A DNA stretch of 64,000 bases from Streptomyces hygroscopicus (GTDB lineage: Bacteria > Actinomycetota > Actinomycetes > Streptomycetales > Streptomycetaceae): positions 111,600-175,599 of the forward strand of contig NZ_LBMW01000012.1 in the NCBI RefSeq assembly GCF_026168105.1, in the 5' to 3' direction. The notes below the pieces were generated by a model that saw nothing but the letters and a program-made list of their open reading frames with translations, did not search any database and was not told where the DNA came from. How positions within the stretch are numbered: the first letter of the stretch is position 1; each line of letters starts with the position of its first letter. Positions 30,839 to 41,677 of the stretch are shown piece after piece. The position numbers and the translations under genes are program-made.

Positions 30839-32200
30839 ATGACCGCCACCGCACTCGCGAAAGAGGCGAGTTCCTCGCCCGTCGCGCCCGCCGACCGCAA
30901 TCGGCGCGCGCGACGGCGCGGGCGGGTAATCGCCCTGCTCTTCGTCTTCCCCGCGCTGCTGTTGCTCGGCGCGCTCGTCGTCTATCCGGTGCTGTTCTCC
31001 GTCGGCCGCAGCTTCTTCGACGCCTCCGGCACCCGGTTCGTGGGCGGCGACAACTACGCCGAGATGTTCCGTGACCCGGCGACGCTGAAGGCCATCCGGA
31101 ACACCACGATCTGGGTGGTCGTCGCCCCGGCCCTGCTGACCGGCCTCGGCCTGATCCTGGCCGTGCTGGTGGAGAAGGTCCGCTGGGCGACGGCGTTCAA
31201 GCTGCTGCTGTTCATGCCGATGGCGGTGTCCTTCCTCGCCGCGGGCATCATCTTCCGGCTCGCCTACGACGAGGACCCGAACAAGGGTGTGCTGAACGCC
31301 GCCGCGGTCTCGGTCCACGACGCCTTCGAGGGCACGTCGTCGTACCCGACGGCGCGGGCTCGCCTCGGACAGGGGCTGACCCAGGGCCCGGACGGCTCGT
31401 ACCGGACAAGTTCGAGTGTCTCGCCGGGTGACTCGGTGGCGCTCGCCATGGTCGGCGTGCTGCCCAAGGACCTGCCCAAGGGCGCCGAGCCCGCGTACGC
31501 GGCGGCCGGACACAAGGCGGCCCCCGACGAGCTGCGCGGGGTCGTCTACCTGGACTTCACGCCCGGCGGGGGAGGGCGGCCGGGGAAGGTCGACCCGCGG
31601 GAGAGCGGGCTGCCGGAGATGAAGGTCGAGGCGGTGCGTGACGGCCGGACCGTCGCGAGCACGACGACCGCGTCCGACGGCTCCTTCCGCTTCCCGGGGC
31701 TGCGCTCCGGCGCCTACACCATGACGCTGCCAGCTTCCAACTTCGCGCAGCCGTACCAGGGCGTCTCCTGGCTCGGACCGACGCTGGTCACGCCGGCGAT
31801 CATCGGGGCCTACCTGTGGATCTGGACCGGCTTCGCGATGGTGCTGATCGGCGCGGGTCTTTCGACGCTGCCGCGGGACGCCCTGGAGGCGGCGCGGATG
31901 GACGGGGCCAACGAGTGGCAGATCTTCCGGCGGATCACCGTGCCGCTGCTGGCCCCCGTGCTGACCGTGGTCTTCGTGACCCTGGTGATCAACGTGATGA
32001 AGGTCTTCGACCTCGTCTACATCATCGCGCCAGGGCCGGTGCAGGAGGACGCGACCGTGCTCGCCACCCAGATGTGGCTGGTGTCCTTCGGCGGCGGCAA
32101 TAACCAGGGGCTCGGCAGCGCCCTCGGTGTGCTGCTCCTGCTGCTGGTGATCCCCGCGATGGTCTTCAACGTCCGCCGTTTCCGAAGGAGTCAGCGATGA
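30839..32200 (+). CDS. Sugar ABC importer permease 1 with large extracytoplasmic insert
   Basis: A 453-residue permease of the MalF type. Helices occur near residues 30-52 and 89-140. The normal C-terminal half has the EAA motif (EAARMDGANEWQIFRRITVP) near residues 350-370. Between them, at residues about 144-305, is an extra domain of about 160 residues. Its C-terminal part (DGRTVASTTTASDGSFRFPG, LRSGAYTMTLP) reads like a carboxypeptidase-regulatory or SdrD-type beta-sandwich. MalF in E. coli also has a periplasmic domain at this level, but with an unrelated-looking sequence. It overlaps the next permease as ATGA. Confidence 0.9.
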   Translation: MTATALAKEASSSPVAPADRNRRARRRGRVIALLFVFPALLLLGALVVYPVLFSVGRSFFDASGTRFVGGDNYAEMFRDPATLKAIRNTTIWVVVAPALLTGLGLILAVLVEKVRWATAFKLLLFMPMAVSFLAAGIIFRLAYDEDPNKGVLNAAAVSVHDAFEGTSSYPTARARLGQGLTQGPDGSYRTSSSVSPGDSVALAMVGVLPKDLPKGAEPAYAAAGHKAAPDELRGVVYLDFTPGGGGRPGKVDPRESGLPEMKVEAVRDGRTVASTTTASDGSFRFPGLRSGAYTMTLPASNFAQPYQGVSWLGPTLVTPAIIGAYLWIWTGFAMVLIGAGLSTLPRDALEAARMDGANEWQIFRRITVPLLAPVLTVVFVTLVINVMKVFDLVYIIAPGPVQEDATVLATQMWLVSFGGGNNQGLGSALGVLLLLLVIPAMVFNVRRFRRSQR

Positions 32201-33036
32201 ACGCGGTCAGGCGGAGCCTGGGCAACGGGCTGGTGCAGGCCGTCCTGGTGGTGATCGGCCTGGTCTGGCTGACTCCGCTCGCGGGACTCTTCGTGTCGTC
32301 GCTGCGGTCGGCCGAGGACACGGCGAAGGGGGGCTGGTGGACGGCACTGGCCGGCCCCGGGCAGCTGTCCTTCGACAACTACTCGGCCCTGCTGAAGAAC
32401 TCCGGGATGACCCAGGCGTTCTGGAACACGGTGCTGATCTCGGTGCCGGCGACGACACTGGTCGTCGTCATTGCGGCGCTCGCCGGGTACGCCTTCGCAT
32501 GGCTGGACTTCCCGGCCCGCGAGCCGCTGTTCCTGCTGGTGGTGGCCCTGCTGGTGGTGCCCGTGCAGATCGGGCTGCTGCCGGTCGCCAAACTCTTCGG
32601 GCAGCTGGGGCTTTTCGGCACGATTCCGGGTGTCGTGCTCTTCCATGTGGCCTACGGTCTGCCGTTCGCCGTGTTCCTGCTGCGGAACTACTTCGCCGAG
32701 ATGCCGAAGGAGATGCTGGAGGCGGCGCGCATGGACGGGGGCAGCGAATGGCGCATCTTCACGCGGCTGGTGCTGCCCGTGGGGCGGCCCGCGATCGCCA
32801 GTCTCGCCATCTTCCAGTTCCTCTGGGTGTGGAACGACATGCTGGTGGCACTGCTGTTCGCCGACAGCTCCTCGCAGCCGCTGACGGTGGAACTCCAGTC
32901 GCAGATCCGGCAGTTCGGCAGCAACATCGATGTGCTGGCGCCGGGTGCGTTCCTGTCGCTGATCGTGCCGGTGGTGGTGTTCTTCGCGTTCCAGCGGCAC
33001 TTCGTACAGGGCGTCATGGCGGGGTCGGTGAAGTAG
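32197..33036 (+). CDS. Sugar ABC importer permease 2
   Basis: A 279-residue MalG-type permease with about six helices, starting LVQAVLVVIGLVWLTPLAGL. The EAA loop (EAARMDGGSEWRIFTRLVLP) lies near residues 180-200 and contacts the ATPase. The start overlaps permease 1 as ATGA with an AAGGAG ribosome site. It ends the binding-protein/permease cluster and is followed by a heptamer repeat and a perfect palindromic terminator. Confidence 0.94.
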   Translation: MNAVRRSLGNGLVQAVLVVIGLVWLTPLAGLFVSSLRSAEDTAKGGWWTALAGPGQLSFDNYSALLKNSGMTQAFWNTVLISVPATTLVVVIAALAGYAFAWLDFPAREPLFLLVVALLVVPVQIGLLPVAKLFGQLGLFGTIPGVVLFHVAYGLPFAVFLLRNYFAEMPKEMLEAARMDGGSEWRIFTRLVLPVGRPAIASLAIFQFLWVWNDMLVALLFADSSSQPLTVELQSQIRQFGSNIDVLAPGAFLSLIVPVVVFFAFQRHFVQGVMAGSVK

Positions 33037-33044
33037 CCCCACCC

Positions 33045-33086
33045 GCCGAACGCCGAACGCCGAACGCCGAACGCAGAACGCAGAAG
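33045..33086. repeat. Six tandem heptamers after the permease gene
   Basis: Four exact GCCGAAC units (33045-33072) run into GCAGAAC and GCAGAAG (33073-33086). The array begins nine bases past the permease stop. Tandem heptamers are prone to slippage, so the copy number may vary between strains. Confidence 0.85.
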
Positions 33087-33111
33087 GCCGACGGCGGAGT
33101 TCGGAACGCAT

Positions 33112-33149
33112 AAAGCCGGACGGGCTGGGATCCCAGCCCGTCCGGCTTT
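33112..33149. terminator. Perfect 38-bp palindrome between convergent permease and pgl
   Basis: The two 19-base arms (33112-33130 and 33131-33149) are exact reverse complements. The hairpin is flanked by AAA and TTTT on the outside, so it can act as a terminator in both directions for the importer operon and for pgl. Confidence 0.88.
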
Positions 33150-33172
33150 TCTCCAAGAGTCCCGCCCGTCCC

Positions 33173-33955
33173 TCAGGGCGACGCCGGCGGATACAGCGAC
33201 CGCGGCAGCTTCGACGCAGCCGCCGCGTCCAGCAGCCACAAGGTGCGTGACCTGCCGCGCGCGCCCGCCGCCGGGGCCTGGATCTCGCCCGCTCCCGACA
33301 GGGCGATGGCGACCGCTTGGGCCTTGTCCTCGCCGGCCGCTAGCAGCCACACCTCGCGGGCCGAGCGGATCGCCGGCAGCGTGAGCGTGATGCGGGTCGG
33401 GGGCGGCTTGGGCGCACCGTGCACGCCGACCACCGTCCGCTCGGTCTCGCGCACCGCGGGCATCTCCGGGAAGAGCGAGGCCACGTGGGTGTCCGGGCCG
33501 ACGCCCAGCAGCAGGACGTCGAAGGTGGGCACCGCGCCGTGGTTCTCGGGACCCGCCGCCTGGCCCAGCTCCGCCGCGTACACCTCGGCCGCAGCGTCCA
33601 CATCGTTGCCGTAGGAGCCGTCCGGCGCGGGCATCGGGTGCACGCGCTTCGGGTCCAGCGGTACCGAGTCGAGCAGCGCCTCGCGCGCCTGGGTGTAGTT
33701 GCGCTCCGGGTCCCCCTCGGGCAGGAACCGCTCGTCGCCCCACCACACGTCGAGCCGGCCCCAGTCGACGGCGTCCCGGGCGGGAGCGGCGGCGAGCGCC
33801 GCGAGCAGGCCGTTGCCGTTGCGGCCGCCCGTGAGCACGACCGAGGCGGAGCCGCGCGAGGCCTGCGCGTCCACGACCTTGGTGATCAGCCGGGCTGCGG
33901 CTGCCTGGGCCATCAGTTCCTTGTCACGGTGCACGACGAGCTGGGGTGTGCTCAT
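33173..33955 (-). CDS. pgl: 6-phosphogluconolactonase
   Basis: A 260-residue enzyme hydrolysing 6-phosphogluconolactone, the second step of the oxidative pentose phosphate pathway. Family features: a glucosamine-6-phosphate-isomerase-like fold with LTGGRNGNGLLAALAAAPA, WGDERFLPEGDPERNYTQAR and LLGVGPDTHVASLFPE. It is the last gene of tkt-tal-zwf-opcA-pgl, and its ATG overlaps the opcA stop as ATGA. Confidence 0.94.
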   Translation of the reverse strand: MSTPQLVVHRDKELMAQAAAARLITKVVDAQASRGSASVVLTGGRNGNGLLAALAAAPARDAVDWGRLDVWWGDERFLPEGDPERNYTQAREALLDSVPLDPKRVHPMPAPDGSYGNDVDAAAEVYAAELGQAAGPENHGAVPTFDVLLLGVGPDTHVASLFPEMPAVRETERTVVGVHGAPKPPPTRITLTLPAIRSAREVWLLAAGEDKAQAVAIALSGAGEIQAPAAGARGRSRTLWLLDAAAASKLPRSLYPPASP

Positions 33956-35040
33956 TTCGCGGCCGCCTTCTTCGCGGGGGGCTTCCGGGCCGCCTTCTTC
34001 GCGGGTGCCTGCGTGGCGCTCCCGGAGGACGCCCCGTCCGACGCCGCCTCGGCCGCGGGCTCCTCGGCCGGGGCACCCGCGGACTCCTCGGCCGGTGCCC
34101 CGGCCGGTTCGACCGCCGTGGTCAGCCGGTCCACGCCGTACCGCAGCGCCGACGCGTACGTGTCGTCCGGGTCCAGCCTACGCAGCTCCTCCGCGATCAG
34201 CTCGGCCGTGTCGCGGCGCTTGAGCGCCACCGCACGATCGGGCTGGCCCTCGATGGACAGCGTGGCGAGCGAGCCGTCGGCCCGGTCGAGGGCGATCGGG
34301 CCGCAGCTCGTGTCCATCCGGACGGCGGTGAGGCCCGGGCCGGAGGACAGGGAGCGCCTGACGGGGACGTCCAGCCGGTCCGCGAGCCACATCGCCAGCA
34401 GCTCGCAGCTCGGGTTGAACTCTTCGCCCTCCACCTCGACCGCCTTGACATCACAGGTGACCTGATCGAGGGCCGCGGCGAGCATGGAGCGCCACGGCGT
34501 GATGCGGGTCCACGACAGATCCGTGTCACCGGGCGTGTAGGCGTCGGCGCGGGCGTTCAGTTCCCGTACCGGCGCCTCGGCCGTATAGGAGTCCGTGACC
34601 CGGCGCTGGGCGAGCGCGCCGAGGGGATCGCTGGCCGGGTCGAGCGGTGCGTTCACCGGCCACCACACCACCACCGGGGCGTCGGGCAGCAGCAGCGGCA
34701 GCACCACCGAGTCGGCGTGGTCCGCGACCTCGCCGTACAGCCGCAGGACCACCGTCTCACCGGTGCCCGCGTCCGCGCCCACCCGCACCTCGGCGTCCAG
34801 ACGCGAGGACGTGCGGTCGCGCGGGGTACGCGAGACGCGCTTGATGACCACCAGGGTGCGCGAGGGGTGCTCGCGCGAGGCGTCGTTGGCGGCCCTCAGG
34901 GCGTCGTAGGCGTTCTCCTCGTCGGTGACGATGACCAGGGTGAGGACCATGCCGACGGCCGGGGTGCCGATGGCACGGCGGCCCTGCACCAGCGCCTTGT
35001 TGACCTTGCTGGCCGTGGTGTCCGTGAGGTCGATCTTCAT
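33952..35040 (-). CDS. opcA: Glucose-6-phosphate dehydrogenase assembly protein OpcA
   Basis: A 362-residue protein required for assembly or redox activation of the tetrameric glucose-6-phosphate dehydrogenase in actinobacteria and cyanobacteria. The start MKIDLTDTTASKVNKALVQG is typical, and a conserved core (PLLLPDAPVVVWWPVNAPLD) follows. The last 50 or so residues are a low-complexity tail, first acidic Pro/Ala/Glu, then lysine-rich (APAKKAARKPPAKKAAAK), which is unusual for the family. ATG at 35040 overlaps the zwf stop as ATGA. Longer in-frame extensions lie inside zwf and are rejected. Confidence 0.95.
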   Translation of the reverse strand: MKIDLTDTTASKVNKALVQGRRAIGTPAVGMVLTLVIVTDEENAYDALRAANDASREHPSRTLVVIKRVSRTPRDRTSSRLDAEVRVGADAGTGETVVLRLYGEVADHADSVVLPLLLPDAPVVVWWPVNAPLDPASDPLGALAQRRVTDSYTAEAPVRELNARADAYTPGDTDLSWTRITPWRSMLAAALDQVTCDVKAVEVEGEEFNPSCELLAMWLADRLDVPVRRSLSSGPGLTAVRMDTSCGPIALDRADGSLATLSIEGQPDRAVALKRRDTAELIAEELRRLDPDDTYASALRYGVDRLTTAVEPAGAPAEESAGAPAEEPAAEAASDGASSGSATQAPAKKAARKPPAKKAAAK

Positions 35041-36569
35041 GGCCGGCGCCAGCTCCGTCCGTCTCGCTCGAGCATCTCGTCCGCCTCGACGGGCCCCCAC
35101 GTGCCGGCCGGGTACTGCGCGGGCTTGCCGTGCTTGTCCCAGTACTGCTCGATCGGGTCGAGGATCTCCCAGGACCTCTCGACCTCCTCGGTGCGCGGGA
35201 AGAGGTTCGAGTCGCCGAGCAGGACGTCCAGGATCAGCCGTTCGTACGCCTCCGGGCTGGACTCCGTGAAGGACTCGCCGTAGGCGAAGTCCATGGACAC
35301 GTCCCGGATCTCCATCGAGGTGCCCGGCACCTTGGAGCCGAAGCGGACGGTGACGCCCTCGTCGGGCTGTACACGGATGACGACCGCGTTCTGGCCCAGT
35401 TCCTCGGTGGCGGTGGTGTCGAAGGGGGAGTGCGGGGCGCGCTGGAAGACCACTGCGATCTCGGTGACCCGGCGGCCGAGGCGCTTGCCGGTGCGCAGAT
35501 AGAAGGGGACGCCCGCCCACCGGCGGTTGTCGATCTCCAGCTTGACCGCGGCGTAGGTGTCGGTCTTCGACTTGGGATCGATGCCCTCCTCCTGGAGGTA
35601 GCCGACCGCCTTCTCGCCGCCCTGCCAGCCGGCCGTGTACTGGGCGAACACGGTGTCCCGGCCGAGGTTCTTCGGTAGCCGCACGGCCCCGAGCACCTTG
35701 GTCTTCTCGGCGGCGAGAGCGTCGGCGTCGAAGGAGGCGGGCTCCTCCATGGCGGTGAGGGCCATCAGCTGGAGGAGGTGGTTCTGGATGACGTCACGGG
35801 CGGCGCCGATGCCGTCGTAGTAGCCTGCCCGGCCGCCGATGCCTATGTCCTCGGCCATCGTGATCTGTACATGGTCCACGAAGGACCGGTTCCAGATCGG
35901 CTCGAACATCGTGTTGGCGAAGCGCAGTGCCAGGATGTTCTGGACGGTCTCCTTGCCCAGGTAGTGGTCGATGCGGAAGACCTGGTCCGAGGCGAAGACC
36001 TCGTGCACGATCGCGTTGAGCTCCTCGGCCGACTTCAGGTCGTGACCGAACGGCTTCTCGATCACCGCGCGCCGCCAGGAACCGCCCTCCTGGTCGGCCA
36101 GACCGTGCTTCTTCAGCTGCTGGATGACCACCGGGAAGGACTTCGGCGGCACGGAGAGGTAGAAGGCGAAGTTGCCGCCCGTGCCCTGTGCCTTGTCCAG
36201 TTCCTCGATCGTGGAGCGCAGCCGCTCGAACGCGTCGTCGTCGTCGAAGGTGCCCTGGACGAAGCGCATCCCCTGGATGAGCTGCTGCCAGACCTCCTCG
36301 CGGAACGGCGTGCGAGCGTGCTCCTTGACCGCGTCGTGGACCTCCTTGGCGAAGTCCTCGTGCTGCCACTCACGGCGGGCGAAGCCGACGAGCGAGAAGC
36401 CCGGCGGCAGCAGACCGCGGTTGGCGAGGTCGTAGACGGCAGGCATCAGCTTTTTACGTGACAAATCGCCTGTAACGCCGAAAATGACCAGGCCCGACGG
36501 CCCCGCGATACGCGGGAGCCGTCGGTCCGCGGCGTCACGAAGCGGATTCGCTCCGTGTGCGGATGTCAA
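35037..36569 (-). CDS. zwf: Glucose-6-phosphate 1-dehydrogenase
   Basis: A 510-residue enzyme oxidising glucose 6-phosphate with NADP, the entry to the pentose phosphate pathway. It has the nucleotide motif VIFGVTGDLSRKKLMPAVYD, the active-site RIDHYLGKETVQN and normal length. The start appears to be TTG at 36569, four bases after the tal stop. A GGAGGG Shine-Dalgarno sequence lies within the end of tal, and no ATG or GTG is available nearby in frame, which implies translational coupling to tal. Confidence 0.96.
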   Translation of the reverse strand: MTSAHGANPLRDAADRRLPRIAGPSGLVIFGVTGDLSRKKLMPAVYDLANRGLLPPGFSLVGFARREWQHEDFAKEVHDAVKEHARTPFREEVWQQLIQGMRFVQGTFDDDDAFERLRSTIEELDKAQGTGGNFAFYLSVPPKSFPVVIQQLKKHGLADQEGGSWRRAVIEKPFGHDLKSAEELNAIVHEVFASDQVFRIDHYLGKETVQNILALRFANTMFEPIWNRSFVDHVQITMAEDIGIGGRAGYYDGIGAARDVIQNHLLQLMALTAMEEPASFDADALAAEKTKVLGAVRLPKNLGRDTVFAQYTAGWQGGEKAVGYLQEEGIDPKSKTDTYAAVKLEIDNRRWAGVPFYLRTGKRLGRRVTEIAVVFQRAPHSPFDTTATEELGQNAVVIRVQPDEGVTVRFGSKVPGTSMEIRDVSMDFAYGESFTESSPEAYERLILDVLLGDSNLFPRTEEVERSWEILDPIEQYWDKHGKPAQYPAGTWGPVEADEMLERDGRSWRRP

Positions 36570-36573
36570 GGTG

Positions 36574-37692
36574 TCAGCCCTCCGAAGGGGCGAGGCGCTG
36601 CAGCTCCGCCTCGGTCGACTTGAGCAGGTCGTTCCAGGAGGACTCGAACTTGTCGACGCCCTCCTCCTCGAGAAGCTGGACCACGTCGTCGTACGAGATC
36701 CCGAGCTTCTCGATCGCCTCCAGTTCGCCGCGCGCCTGCTCGTAGGTGCCGGCGATGGTGTTGCCGCGGATCTCCCCGTGGTCCTCCACGGCCAGCAGGG
36801 TGGCCTCGGGCATGGTGTTCACCGTGTTCGGCGCCACCAGCTCGTCGACGTACATGGTGTCCTTGTACGCCGGATCCTTGACGCCGGTGGAGGCCCACAG
36901 CGGGCGCTGCTTGTTGGCCTGCGCCTTGTCCAGGGCGAGCCAGCGGTCGCTGCCGAACACCTCCTCGTAGGCCTCGTAGGCGAGGCGCGCGTTGGCGATG
37001 GCCGCCTTGCCGCGCAGCCCCTTGGCCTCGGGCGTGCCGATCGAGTCGAGCCGCTTGTCGATCTCGGTGTCCACCCGGGACACGAAGAAGGACGCCACCG
37101 AGTGGATCTTGGACAGATCCAGCCCGCGCTCCTTCGCCCGCTCCAGGCCGGTCATGTAGGCGTCCATGACCTCGCGGTAGCGCTCGAGGGAGAAGATCAG
37201 CGTGACATTGACGCTGATGCCGTTGGCGATGGTCTCGGTGATCGCCGGCAGGCCCGCCTTGGTGGCCGGGATCTTGATGAGCGTGTTCGGACGGTCGACC
37301 AGCCAGGCGAGCTGCTTGGCCTCGGCGACGGTGGCCCTGGTGTTGTGCGCCAGGCGCGGGTCGACCTCGATCGACACCCGTCCGTCCTGGCCCTGCGTGG
37401 CGTCGAAGACCGGGCGCAGGATGTCCGCCGCGTCCCGTACGTCCGCCGTCGTGATCATGCGGACCGCCTCTTCGACGGTGACCTTGCGGGCGGCGAGGTC
37501 GGCGAGCTGCTGCTCGTAACCGTCGCCCGACGAGATGGCCTTCTGGAAGATCGTCGGGTTGGTGGTGACGCCCACGACGTGCTGCTGGTCGATCAGTTCG
37601 GCGAGATTGCCGGACGTGATCCGCTTGCGCGACAGGTCGTCCAGCCAGATCGCGACGCCTTCCTCGGAGAGGCGCTTGAGTGCGTCTGTCAT
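36574..37692 (-). CDS. tal: Transaldolase
   Basis: A 372-residue enzyme of the non-oxidative pentose phosphate branch that moves a dihydroxyacetone unit through a Schiff base. It shows [15 protein letters not shown] and the lysine region [15 protein letters not shown]. Start ATG at 37692 ([12 protein letters not shown]) follows AGGAGA. The longer upstream frame runs into the tkt-tal gap and lacks a ribosome site. tal lies 34 bases downstream of tkt. Confidence 0.96.
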   Translation of the reverse strand: MTDALKRLSEEGVAIWLDDLSRKRITSGNLAELIDQQHVVGVTTNPTIFQKAISSGDGYEQQLADLAARKVTVEEAVRMITTADVRDAADILRPVFDATQGQDGRVSIEVDPRLAHNTRATVAEAKQLAWLVDRPNTLIKIPATKAGLPAITETIANGISVNVTLIFSLERYREVMDAYMTGLERAKERGLDLSKIHSVASFFVSRVDTEIDKRLDSIGTPEAKGLRGKAAIANARLAYEAYEEVFGSDRWLALDKAQANKQRPLWASTGVKDPAYKDTMYVDELVAPNTVNTMPEATLLAVEDHGEIRGNTIAGTYEQARGELEAIEKLGISYDDVVQLLEEEGVDKFESSWNDLLKSTEAELQRLAPSEG

Positions 37693-37726
37693 GGAAATTG
37701 CATCTCCTACTTGTCGTATATCAGCG

Positions 37727-39814
<2,088 letters not shown>

Positions 39815-40176
39815 CCTGGGTCAGGGCTCCTCTCCACATGTCGAATGCCGGTGCACTGGACGCCCACCGGCCGCTGCTGAGCCTACCCCCGTAAGTACGT
39901 GCGTCTTTTCGAGTCATTCCAGACTGCCGGGAGTCGCTCGGATCCGCCTCCCGACCGGCCTGATCCGCATTCGGCAAATGAATACGGAGGCGCTCATCCG
40001 ACTGCTCAATCGAGCGATACCCGGCTCGTGCTCCCTGCTCGCACGGCCGCTCCCAACACGACCCACCCCCGCGAAGGGCGGACTCTGGGCAACGTCTAAA
40101 GTTGCGTGGGTACGCGCGAGCCTTTACCGGGAGTTCACAGCCGGGGCTTGCTGAGATGTCTCTGTCAGGGGTGTAC
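39815..40176. other. Divergent tkt/ctaB promoter region
   Basis: About 360 bases with no convincing gene. It must contain the promoters of the pentose phosphate operon and of ctaB. It includes a comparatively AT-rich stretch near 39970-40020, but I cannot assign specific -35/-10 elements or operators with confidence. Confidence 0.5.
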
Positions 40177-41157
40177 GTGACGGTCGTCGAATCCCGTCCG
40201 ACGGGTGGGGGCACCGCCCACGCCCGTGAGGCTGTGGAGGAGCTCGAAACGAGCAGCAGCCGGGGCCAGCGGCCGTTTGGGGCCCGTGTCAAGGCGTTCG
40301 TGGCGCTGACCAAGCCGCGCATCATCGAACTGCTGCTGATCACTACCGTCCCGGTGATGTTCCTCGCCCAGCAGGGGGTGCCGAGCCTCAGGCTCGTGCT
40401 GCTCACCTGCATCGGCGGTTACCTCTCCGCGGGCGGTGCCAACGCCCTGAACATGTACATCGACCGCGACATCGACGCGCTCATGGAGCGCACGTCCCAG
40501 CGCCCGCTCGTCACCGGCATCGTCAGCCCCCCCGAGTGCCTCGCCTTCGGCATCACGCTGGCGGTCGTCTCGACGCTGCTGTTCGGTTTCACCGTCAACT
40601 GGCTGTCCGCCTGGCTGTCGCTCGGAGCGCTCCTCTTCTACGTCGTCGTCTACACGATGATCCTCAAGCGGCGTACGTCGCAGAACATCGTGTGGGGGGG
40701 CATCGCCGGCTGCCTTCCGGTCCTGATCGGCTGGTCGTCGGTCACGAACTCCATGTCGTGGGCGCCGGTCGTTCTCTTCCTCGTCATGTTCTTCTGGACG
40801 CCGCCGCACTACTGGCCGCTGTCCATGAAGGTCAGGGAGGACTATCGGCGCGTGGGCGTGCCGATGCTGCCGGTCATCGCCTCCAACAAGGTGGTCGCCC
40901 GGCAGATCGTGATCTACAGCTGGGTGATGGTCGGGGTCTCCCTGCTGCTCACCCCGCTCGGCTACACGGGCTGGTTCTACACGACGGTCGCCCTGGCGGC
41001 GGGCGGCTGGTGGCTGTGGGAGGCCCACGCGCTGCAGAACCGGGCGAAGGCGGAGGCGACTGGTGCGAAGCTGAAGGAGATGCGGCTGTTCCACTGGTCC
41101 ATCACCTATGTCTCGCTGCTGTTCGTGGCGGTGGCGGTGGACCCCTTCCTCCGCTAG
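40177..41157 (+). CDS. ctaB: Protoheme IX farnesyltransferase (heme O synthase)
   Basis: A 326-residue integral membrane prenyltransferase that adds farnesyl to heme b to give heme O, used by terminal oxidases. The first prenyl-binding motif is [15 protein letters not shown] near residue 95, and about nine hydrophobic helices follow. GTG at 40177 is preferred because AGGGG lies five bases upstream; GTG at 40171 is possible and would add two residues. The related heme A synthase gene (ctaA) lies 1.6 kb away on the other strand. Confidence 0.95.
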   Translation: MTVVESRPTGGGTAHAREAVEELETSSSRGQRPFGARVKAFVALTKPRIIELLLITTVPVMFLAQQGVPSLRLVLLTCIGGYLSAGGANALNMYIDRDIDALMERTSQRPLVTGIVSPPECLAFGITLAVVSTLLFGFTVNWLSAWLSLGALLFYVVVYTMILKRRTSQNIVWGGIAGCLPVLIGWSSVTNSMSWAPVVLFLVMFFWTPPHYWPLSMKVREDYRRVGVPMLPVIASNKVVARQIVIYSWVMVGVSLLLTPLGYTGWFYTTVALAAGGWWLWEAHALQNRAKAEATGAKLKEMRLFHWSITYVSLLFVAVAVDPFLR

Positions 41158-41250
41158 CCGTCCCCGCGTACCACCGGGGGGAGGGGGCGTGGTCAAGGCC
41201 ACGCACCCCTCCCGTCGCCGTTTGATCTACCCATCGGTAGCATCCTGGCC

Positions 41251-41607
41251 ATGGCAGACACCAAGCAGGTTGACGAGGACACCGGCGCCAAGCAGGCCGC
41301 CAAGGCCGAGCGCCGGGCCGTCCGGCTCGCCAAGGAGATCGACGCCTTCGCCAAGGCGCACGGCGGCGCCGAGGGGAACGTGGCGTACATCGGCGACCGC
41401 GGCGCCAGGATCGTGCTCGTGGGCGAGGACGGCACGTGGGGTGACCTCGTCGCATCGACGTACGCGATCGCCGAGGAGGCGGTGCGGAAGGCGGGAATCA
41501 CCGTCCACGAGGCTTTCGACGGAGAGTTCGCGGGCAAGGTGAAGACCGGCCCGTACGAGTGGACGCGCATGGCGGGAATCCAGGTGGGCGGCAAGCGCAC
41601 CGCCTGA
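41251..41607 (+). CDS. Conserved small protein of unknown function
   Basis: A 118-residue, mostly hydrophilic protein: a charged Lys/Ala-rich N-terminal helix (KQAAKAERRAVRLAKEIDAF) and then a mixed alpha/beta part (VAYIGDRGARIVLVGEDGTW, TGPYEWTRMAGIQVGG). No signal peptide, membrane helix or known catalytic motif is visible. It follows ctaB on the same strand with a 93-base gap. I recognise it only as the kind of small protein conserved across Streptomyces. Confidence 0.7.
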   Translation: MADTKQVDEDTGAKQAAKAERRAVRLAKEIDAFAKAHGGAEGNVAYIGDRGARIVLVGEDGTWGDLVASTYAIAEEAVRKAGITVHEAFDGEFAGKVKTGPYEWTRMAGIQVGGKRTA

Positions 41608-41677
41608 GAGCAACACCTCACGCCCGGTTCACCCGTTAGGACCTCAGGGAGCCACGGTCCAGTCGCGGGGAGTCCGG

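Noticed and set aside
40102..40176. Longer N-terminus for ctaB
   Set aside because: The extra codons have no ribosome site and no resemblance to heme O synthases; GTG at 40177 has AGGGG at good spacing.
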